This document shows positions 33,831-44,100 of a DNA stretch of 57,682 bases, piece after piece. The stretch comes from Chryseobacterium indologenes. Lineage in GTDB: Bacteria; Bacteroidota; Bacteroidia; Flavobacteriales; Weeksellaceae. Under the pieces are notes generated by a model. The model was not told the DNA's origin. It saw only the letters and a program-made list of their open reading frames with translations, and did not search any database. The stretch is from the NCBI GenBank assembly GCA_001013295.1, contig LAZY01000056.1:1-57682 (forward strand). Direction: 5' to 3'. Numbering within the stretch: the stretch's first letter is position 1; the number at the start of each line of letters is the position of its first letter. The translations under genes were made by a program, and so were the position numbers.

Positions 33831-35174
33831 ATGGCTCGCATCTTATACTGGAATATACAGCAGTTTGGACTCAACAAAATAAATGAACCTGGCAAAAAGA
33901 GGACCTTGGACAACGTCCGTATACCTACCTTTAAGTCAGTGTACAGAAAAGAGGTCATCAAAACTACACTCGCTCAAAATACACCTGATATTTTTGTGGT
34001 GGTAGAAACATCTACGGGGGCCGGAGCTCCCGGTACGCTGATAACCGGCGGCGGCAGAGAGGGTAGCCTCTTCCTGCTAGAGCAATTAAGAAGCTGGTTT
34101 CCCGCACCCAATGATTGGCGGCTTGTTCCTTCACTAAGGTTAGGACAAGGAAGTGTACAGGAAGGTATTTCCGTATTTTATAATCACTCCCGCGTACAGT
34201 TCACAGGTCCCTGGGGCTGGCAAGGTGGGGCTAATCCTTCTAATCCTGTAGCGAGTATCGGACCGATGAATCTGGCCAATTATGCATATCCCTGGAATAA
34301 TGCATTGCCACCAGGTAATACTCCTGGCGGAAATAATTTGATCAACCCGAACGTTCCTTACCGGAAACTGGCAGGCCAGTGGCTGTTTCATGGACCTCCA
34401 ATTGGCGGTGCAGCTCCTGTACTGGGTTTTCCCAATGCGTTTAACAGAACTCCATTTTTAACTACGTTCTGGGACCCTGGAGTCGGGAAAACCATCAAAT
34501 TACTGGCTTTTCACGCTTCACCCAAAAAGCAACAGGCTGCAGATGGCACCAACCAGCTTTCCCATATTCTGGAAATGACAACAAACCTCGCCGCCAATGA
34601 AGTCGGTGTAATAGTTGGGGATTTTAATGTAGATCTATTTAATACCCATTTTGAACCGATTGCCTACAACAATCTGCTAGGGGGCGCAGGATACACCCGT
34701 CAGATCAATCCTACCCTCAATGTATGGCCCAACAAAGGCTATGTATGTACTATGTTGAAATCACACAAAAATGCAAAACCATGGAATACAAACGGATACC
34801 CTGGCTATGACATCGTGATTCAGAATACTTTCTCAAGTATAGATAATGTGTTGACACGATATGGAGGAGGAACGGCTGTTGGCCCCGCAACCAATATTAC
34901 GATTGTAAACAGAGTAACCGGCACCCCATACAACTTAGATAACCCTCCGATAGCGGGAGTTCCGTCCGGCAGTCTGGCCTACAATTCAGCCATGGCTTTA
35001 AATGCTTTGGGTCTGCCGGCAGCATTACCACTGCCACCACAACCGAATCCTCCGAACGGACATGGCGGTTTTCCTCCAGGCAGTATAGGAGCTCTTACCA
35101 CCTTTGCAGGTTGGAACAATTACCGAAGGATCAAAAGTACCAGTGACCATATGGGGTTAATTGTAGATGTTTAA
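33831..35174 (+). CDS. Endonuclease/exonuclease/phosphatase (EEP, DNase I-like) family protein
   Basis: 447 residues, no signal peptide. The motif order of the EEP superfamily is complete: Asn8 in YWNIQQF, Glu59 in VVVETS, His228 in LLAFHASP, Asp264 and Asn266 in VGDFNVD, and Asp439-His440 in TSDHMGLIV at the C-terminus. These coordinate the metal and catalyse phosphodiester cleavage, so the fold is probably an active nuclease or phosphoesterase. The middle (residues 125-200 and 370-420) has Gly/Pro/Asn-rich insertions. As the only enzyme in an operon of large structural-looking proteins, it is a good candidate for the payload of the system. Confidence 0.85.
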   Translation: MARILYWNIQQFGLNKINEPGKKRTLDNVRIPTFKSVYRKEVIKTTLAQNTPDIFVVVETSTGAGAPGTLITGGGREGSLFLLEQLRSWFPAPNDWRLVPSLRLGQGSVQEGISVFYNHSRVQFTGPWGWQGGANPSNPVASIGPMNLANYAYPWNNALPPGNTPGGNNLINPNVPYRKLAGQWLFHGPPIGGAAPVLGFPNAFNRTPFLTTFWDPGVGKTIKLLAFHASPKKQQAADGTNQLSHILEMTTNLAANEVGVIVGDFNVDLFNTHFEPIAYNNLLGGAGYTRQINPTLNVWPNKGYVCTMLKSHKNAKPWNTNGYPGYDIVIQNTFSSIDNVLTRYGGGTAVGPATNITIVNRVTGTPYNLDNPPIAGVPSGSLAYNSAMALNALGLPAALPLPPQPNPPNGHGGFPPGSIGALTTFAGWNNYRRIKSTSDHMGLIVDV

Positions 35175-35194
35175 CCGAATAGCATTTTATTATC

Positions 35195-38100
35195 ATGAGC
35201 TTATCCAAATTAGCTGCTACGTTCAGGAGCCAGGCAGCGGCCAATAATAACAATATCACCATTAATGCAGCTTCTTTTACAGATTCTGATCTGATCCCTC
35301 CTGCCGGATTGAACGATCTGCTATCCAAAAGTTATAAACTGCCTGCTGATTCCTATCTATTGATCAATATTTCAGGGACTTCCATTCCTGAGCCTGTGGG
35401 GAATACATTAACGATCTCTAAGGCGACTGCTGCAATACTTGGTGTAGAAAAGATCAATACTTCTGTCACGTTGACCGTTACAGCAAATAATGAGGATGAG
35501 GTTCAGTTTACCATACAGATCAATCTTTCCAATTGGGTATTTGCCACCAGCTGGCCCTACATGACCGGCGGTGTATTTGACAACCTTCCTTATACTTCCC
35601 CTTCTTTCGTTTTCAGCACACAGGAAGTAACTGCTTTCAAATGGCAGCAAAAAAATATTACCTTAACAAAAGGACAAAACTTTGCAGCTCTTATTACGCT
35701 GACCCAATGGCTCCAGCCCGTTGTTGATTTTTTTACTTCCTGGACAACCTCTACAAAACTGGCTCTTGTGGGAAGTATTGATCCCTCCCAGGTCAACAAC
35801 GAAGACATTGTTTATCCGGAACTGGATCTTTTTGTGAATATTGATGCTACCCTTATATCACTGGGTTTCCTGAAAGTCAGCAACCCTGGCATTGGATTTC
35901 AGATCAAAACAGAAGAAGAAACAGTAGATCCCGATGATGACGAAGATTCATTGTACCTGAAGGAAGAAGCAGATGGTGACCTTATGATAATAGCAGCAGA
36001 AACGGAAAAAGTACAGACCCCAATTCTCTACTTCCGGTTATTACTGGCTGCAGGTGATGCTATTGTATTAAATTTCAGCGCTGCCGTTGAATCAGGATCT
36101 TCTTTCTTTACCCTGAATGTAGCAAGTGATCCTCAGAAACCGCTCACCCCTCTCAATCTGTTTGGACTGATGGCCGGACAGAACTGGTTTCAGAATATTC
36201 CCCCTACTTTACAACAATACCTGAACAGTATTGCATTTAAAGGATTTAATACCTGCCTGGATTTCAGCAATGGACTGACCATTACCAGTGTATCAGCATA
36301 CGTCGGATCCAATGGTGCATGGACCCTTTTTGATAATTTTGTCATTGAACAGTTCAATGTAAATTGGGTCATTATTGGCCCGGGTACAACCAATTCTCAA
36401 AGTTTATATTTCAGCGCCAGGGTCAATTTCTTCCCTACTCTTTTTGTGGGTGGTTTTGATGTAGAAATTACGTCTGATCTGGTTCTTTCCGCAGCCTTTA
36501 CCGGCTCTGTCACGTTCAATAATTTATTATCTACTGTTACAGGAGGGGCTATTACCATTCCGGAAAGTCTGCTTTTGGTTGAGTTTACCGCTTTTGGGAT
36601 CAATATGGACATCAACAGCAAGTACTATGAGTTTTATGCGAATGCCAACATCGATCTCAATTTTATCACAAATGTTTCGGTAACTGACGGTACTTTGCGC
36701 CTTACCTCTTCTTCTCCTACAAGCGGAACAGGTCCAAGCCTTTTTACAGCACAGGTATCAGGGTTATTTGCCATTGGCCAGCTACAACTTAATACGGATG
36801 TAAATTACAGTTCATCAGACGGATGGGACTTAAGTCTGGCGATGCCTGAAGGCAGTAGTTTAAATCTGGGTGAACTTCTCCAGCAATTGTTCCAGACTAT
36901 CAGTCTTCCCACCAGCTTCCTCCCTGACAGTTTAAATATTACACAGTTTTCACTGAATGCTACGATACCCAGTGGAAAAGGAGAAAGCAGCTATGAAGTA
37001 AAGGGAGGCTTGCAATGGATATTCACATTTCCTATCATCGATCAGAAAATCAACATCATTGCCAATCTCTGGTTGAAATATGAGGCGGCAAGCAATGATT
37101 CAGCCACCGGAAAATACTCCGGCGGCGTTTTAGGTATTGTAACATTAGAATATTTCAATGCCACTGTTGGTATCAGCTATAATTTCTCCGAAAATAATCA
37201 GCAGCTTGCCATTACCTGGGAAGGTTTTACTGCGATGTATGATGTAAGCGGACAAAGCAGGGTGATTGTTTTCTCTATCAAGAACTGGACATTGGGTGGA
37301 TTGATTACATCCTTCATGAAAATGCTGTTCAACCCGACATTTGAGCTTGATGCTCCATGGGATATACTCAATAAAATAAGTCTGGATGGCTTCTCTGTTA
37401 CTTACAACTTGGATACTAAAGACATTAAAGTTACCTATAAACTGCCTAAAACGCTTAATCTGGTATTCATCAATATCAACGGCATCAACCTTACCAAAAC
37501 GCAGAAAGGGGTATTCATTACCTTCGACGGGAACTCTGTTGTACCTTCTATCAACGACAGCAACTTGTTCAAACCAGCCAGTGGCGGGCAGGATATTCAG
37601 AAAATGCCGGAGGTTCCGGGGCAAGGAACTCAATATTTCGATCTGCGTCTGCTGGCCATGGGACAACATGTAGAACTGGCCAATCCAGCCCAATACAATT
37701 CGATCAAAGAAGTTACCAAAGCCATGCAGGAAGCTTTTATCGAACCTAAACCTGGCACTGTGCCTATAGGACCAGGTTCAGGCAATGCCCTGCTGAAATT
37801 CAACGAAGACAGCAACTGGCTTATTGCTACCAATTTTGGTATCCTGAATGCAGGTACCAAAGAGAAACCGGTATGGACTCTCGATATGCAGGTGGTATTT
37901 AATGATCCGAATCTCTACGGCCTGCGTATTGCTATGGCAGGCGGTAAAGCCAAGATATTTGAAGGTCTCGATTTTGAGATCATGTATAAAAAGATCTCGG
38001 ACTCTATCGGAGTCTATCAAATAGACCTGACTCTGCCTAATGTATTGCGCTACCTGCAGTTTGGAGCGGTCAATATCACGTTGCCTTCCATTGGGATCGA

Positions 38101-41100
38101 AATCTACACCAATGGAGATTTTATGGTAGACATCGGTTTCCCTTATAATATGAATTTCTCACGCTCATTCACTGTACAGGCTATTGTTCCTCCTGGCATA
38201 CCTGCGATGGGCTCAGGGGGTATCTATTTCGGTAAACTGAGCAGTGCTACCACCAATAAAGTTCCAAAAACCAATTATGGAAACTTCAATCCGGTGATTG
38301 TATTTGGCATCGGTTTGCAGGTAGGTGTAGGCTATAGTGTAAATTACGGTATACTCAGCGCCGGGTTCAGCATTACCATGTTCGGAATTATTGAAGGTGT
38401 GATTGCCGCTTATTATCCTTATATCGGCACATTACAGGAAAGCAATAAAGAACAGGTAGAAACTTCCTATTATTATTACCTGCAAGGAACCATCGGAATT
38501 ATTGGTAAGTTATATGGTTCAATAGACTTCGGAATTATCTCCGCCAGTGTCAATATTACTGTTATGGTATATGCACAGGCCATTTTTGAAGCCTATAAGA
38601 AAATCCCATTGGCAATTGTAGCTTCAGTGGACGTCAGAGTTTCTGCTAAACTCAATCTGGGCTTCTTCTCCATTACCATCCATTTTACCTTTACTGCTAG
38701 AATCCGCTTTGATCTTACCATTGGTACAGACCAAACGGCTAAAGCACCTTGGAACAACAATCTTGGAGCTCCTCACGCTGCGGCCCGTCTATCCACACCT
38801 GCAGCTAAAGTACGCATTGCTCCTGCCCGTAAAGCGACACCGCTTGATGGCGCCAAACCTGCTTCTTTCGCTGCAATAGATACATTGGAAGTAGCAGGAG
38901 AAACGGTGAATGATCTGATGGTAATACGCCGTTCACCCAACCTCTCTATAAACTACAGCTCAATACTGAAGGCAACTTCTTTGGACGATTTGCCTGCATT
39001 GAATCTGTATTTTGTACCTCATTTAACTGTTGCAGGACCTGAAAACAGCAACCTGAATGATCAAACCGCACAATATGTGGCCACCCTGTTCATCGATGCA
39101 CCTGATCCATCTGGTGATGGTAATGGAACGACCACCTCTTTTGAGTATTTATGCTCTGATTTTTTCCGTTGGCTGATCCTTAATTATATCGATCATACTC
39201 CATCACAATCGGGTCGTGAAGAAGTAGATACGGAGGGAATTTCAAAAGCGGATCTTGATGCATTAATCAACTTACTGTCCAACGAAAGCACTCCTTTTCC
39301 TATCCCAACCGATAATCTGCTCGGCTTCCTGAAGAATAGCTTCAAAGCCGTGAACATACAGGTACTGCAAAACAATCTAGCTTCAGCAGCGATCTTCCCT
39401 ATGTTTTTTGATTTTGAGCTAAAAGTACCTGATATAGCAGTGGACATCCGGTTCAATCGATATAATATGGCCACACAGGAATACCTGACCGCGGTGAAAA
39501 AATGGTTCAACGAGCTGGCCGTACAGGTACAGCAGGAAACAGCATCAGCAAACAAATTTGCAGTGGCAGTCGATCCACAAGAATGGAGTATGTCTACTTT
39601 TGTTTTTGAAGATTATTTTGTGCTTCTGGGTAAACAATTGGCAGGCTATGCCTCCGATGCTATGGATAATTTTACCTATCGCCTCAGCAATGGCAACAGT
39701 TTATCATCCATGGTCAACTGGGCCAATGGCATTACTGTAGACGGAACAGGCAACAAAGTCAATGTACAGGACATCGCTACGGCTAACCGGAATCATCCAT
39801 TGACTGGCAATACCCCGGTAGTGATTACAGGGATATTATATGATATTGTGGAAAGCGATACTTTCAGTTCTGTAGCTTCTATATACGCCATTACAGCAAC
39901 CATGCTGATCACTGAGAACGCAGAAGTTCCGGGATTGCTGGTACCACAAACCATTACTTATAAAGGTAATTCTTATTATGTGCAGGCTAATGATACCATT
40001 AATGCAGTAGCTATCGGATTAAAAACGACGGTAAGTGACCTCGCTGCTGACACCGACTTCCAGAATACGGCTGTACTTATGTCGGGCAGCTGGCTGATTA
40101 TTGGTGCGGCCATCTATACTGCTAAGAATGAAGATACCTTCAAGAGTATCGGTACTGATGTGTATAAGAATCTCAACGTAAGTGCTCTACTGATGCAAAA
40201 TCAGATAACACCAGACTTATTCATTGCAGGTAACAGCTTCGAGTACAACAACACTAAATACACCATTGTACCAGGCGATACACTTACCAGTATGGCAAAA
40301 GCTATTTCAATATTAACAGGTACCATAGTTTCCCCTCAGAATCTCGCAGATAATGAGCAGGTACAAGAACAGCAGGTTCAACCATTGGGTCAGGTACTAA
40401 TACAACCATTTATCCATACTACCGCTACCTTCACTGATGTAGCTCAGGCTGATACGCTGGATACTTTAGCACAACAATACAATACTACAGCTGCCCTGCT
40501 GGCAACCAACTATGTCAACCAGCAACAAAACAATTTCTTCTACAATGGAGAAAAATATACGAATGCTAATATTCCAGGGTTACAATACCTTACCGTAGGC
40601 AGCATTCTGGAATATTTTAGCGATAATAATTCTTATGGACAGTTATCAGGTATGGTATCACGTTACCAGTTACATGGTATGCGCCTTCCTACTACTCTGC
40701 CAGGTCTTACACTTTCAGCAGAATCCGGCTGTTCCGGTACCAATTGTGCCCTATATGCACTTACAGGACAGGAATTTGCTCTGCCAGCTACAATACCTGC
40801 TGATTTTTCTATACAGCTTATCAATAATTCCTTAAACTGGCTCCAGTTCAACGGAAAAACAATGCAGGAAGAAGGCGGTAATATGCTCGATATAAAATTA
40901 ACTTCCGAAGATCTTGACCAGATCGACCGCTTACTTACCTATGCACAGAAAACAGGTATAAAACCTGATATACTGGAACTAGCCCCTATGCAGCCTTTCA
41001 ATCTTCAGCCGGTACAGTATACCTTCCAGACCACTACGCAATGGCAGACCTCCGGAGTTCCGCAACTGCCTTATGGGTCATCGGAAGATACGGGTAATGC

Positions 41101-44100
41101 CTCACTGCTTATCTGGCAGTTCCCTTCAGGTCTGCTCAATCAATTGGCACTGCCTAAAGAGCAAGGTTCAGCATTCAGCATCCAGATAGGGCAATACGAT
41201 GCCTCTAAGGGCGTGATGGATTACCGACCATCTTCTTCCTACGGATGGAGTACCATGGTCGATATAGAAATCAAACTGCTCGATACCGATTCCACGGCTC
41301 CGATAAACGCTTACAGCTATGAACTACTGGGTGCAGGTGAAGCAGGTGCTACCATTCTGCAAAGATTATTGCTGGCACTGGACCCGAAATCTGCAGGCAA
41401 TAACAGGGATAAGATAGTCGATATACAATGGCTGTATGAAGGTTCGGACGGATTGCTGTCTGTGGGGATGGAGCATATGAAAACATTCATCGTACAGGCC
41501 AACCTCTCTACCGAAACCAATCCTGATACCTCCGCTCTGAAAATGTTAGTAAGAGAAACCGCAGAATCAGCACCTACTACGGGTATATTGAACAGTATTT
41601 ATGATTTCATCCGCTTACTATGGGAGTGCAGTATTACCCGTTCCGGAGGTTATTACCTAATGTATAACGAAACTGAAGGTGATACAGGTTTCCCTTCCAG
41701 TGTATTCGGCAAAGGAGATACAGCCAATGTACGCCTGCTCGTTACTTACAGCAGCCAGTACGACAATAAACCAACCGATTATATGACCTGTGCGATAACA
41801 GGTGATAAAATTGATGCTACCTCCTGTGTGGTATATGCACAAAGTGAGATGCAAAAAGGTCTTTCATATGTTGTAAGCACACCGGATAAAACTATCGATA
41901 CCATTACCGCCCGCTTTAATATATTGCCTGCCGAATTGGTAGAGCTGAATAAAAAAGTGTCTCTCAATACCAAAGCCGACATCAATGATCCTGTGAAGTA
42001 TCCGATACCTGTCATCAGCTTTAATGGACTTGTATGTGAAGTGGGAACCAATGGTCCCGGTAATACTCTGGCATCTATTGCAGCCTATTATGATGTGGAT
42101 GCAGCAGCCATTCAGCAACTCAACCCAAACATCGGTGACTGGAACAATCTTCCTATCTGGCAACTGGTGGTATTACCAACGGTGAAATATACGATCAGTA
42201 CCAGTGGTAAAGCAGGTCTTACATTTGAAACTATTGCCGCCTATTATTTTATAGATATGGCTTCCATAGCCTGGGCTGCAAGAGATGTGGTAAACATTTT
42301 TGCGAACCCAACCACCCTTATTATCAATGATCAGATCCTGCACAAAGTAGCGGCCATACAGCAAGGTACTGCCGGCTTTGATCTCAACCGGACAAATCCT
42401 AACCCGGATCCGGACAAACAGCCTAAGATAACAGATTCTGATTATGCAGAAGTCTACCTCAACAATATGTACAACCTGCTCAGCTATAATATCGTAGAAA
42501 ACGATTGGTTTACGAAAAGTATTGTGGGTTTACCTGCCGGGCCTGCCAAACCGCAGACACAGGATGATGTATTAGGAAAAACAGACAACAGTAACAACCA
42601 GGATGATCTGATTTGGTATTATAATCAGGTTGTCCCGATTTCTAAATTTGCAAGACAGAATCCGTCCATGAGCTATCCTGAGGGCTATCCACAGGAAACA
42701 GATAATCCTTATCGCGGTATAGGACATATGGTGCAAGTCCATTTTGACTGGGTAGATTACTATGGTAATATAACCGTTACTCCGTTCAGTGATCCACAGA
42801 TGGATGCTGATACACCAATAAATAATCCTCCTATACAGATAGGATATATAGATGAACTGAAAGGATTGGGTAAATGGCCAAGTGTTGAACTGAGCTATTT
42901 GTTTGACCTGGGTACCAATGCTCAACCGGAACTCAAACTGGAGTTCAACTTCAATATTCAGCGCTATAATGAGCTGCCTGATGTACCGCCAGATCAACAG
43001 CAAGACTGGAAACAGAATGCTGCCAATGATTTGCTTACTTATACCAATATCTATTACCAGCTGACTCAGCTTAATCCGGCAGATGGTAAGAATACACTGA
43101 CCGTTACGCTCAGTACCTCTCTTACTCCTGATAAATCTATTGATCTGTCTGGTGACCAGTTCGATCAGTTGCTGCAGTTTGTAAAAGATATTTATACTTA
43201 TCTATCAGCACGCAGCCAGGGTAATCAGGGGACTGCTCCGGTAATGGGACCGCTCACCCATCCGATTAATGTAGCAGATATAGATACCCGTTCTATATTA
43301 CAACTTACTGTAAATCTTGATTTTTACAGAGATTTGCAGTATGTGAATACTGATTTTAAAGACAGTGCTCTGGTGACCCGTGCTCTTACACAGGTGAAGC
43401 CTAAAACAATTTCTACAACAGAATCCGGGACTGATCCACAATACAGTCTGAATGAATTTGCTGCGTTATTTGAAGCCGCTTTCTTAAGCTCTGGTAACTA
43501 TGAACTGAAGATTGCCATTGGTACCAATTCAGCAACAGCAGGTAGTTCTAATAACCAAGCCGTATTTGTAGTACGTATGGGCCTAAAATCCGGTCAGGGT
43601 ATTTACTGGCAGGTAAATCAGGCCGGAACTTATCAGCTGACTGCTGATTCTATTGCACAACTGACAGCAAACGGTGTTCCAGCCGATGTTACCACAGCTC
43701 TCAATAGTTTGACAGGTAGTCTGTATGACAGCAGAGACCTGTTCGACACGGCCTTGCAGCAACAGTTGACAGCAGCGCAGTTTACTCAATATCGTATCAG
43801 TATTTATACTTATAGTTTGCTCAATGCTGTATTCTACGCACCTAAACCATTGGCTACAAGTCTTGTTTCCAAAAGTGATGTCCCTGTATGCAGCTATGTG
43901 ACAGGCCAGGGTCTGGATTGCAGCAAAGGGGAAGTGAAGACTTTCACCGGTATCGATATGGATACCTGGGGCGCACAATCTCTCAATGCCATCGATGTAT
44001 TCCTAAGTGCTGATTATGCAATACCTGCTTTCCTTATAGACCAGTTGAAATCAGGTGAAGAAAAAACATGGCTGACAGCAGAGGGCATTGATGCTACTTC

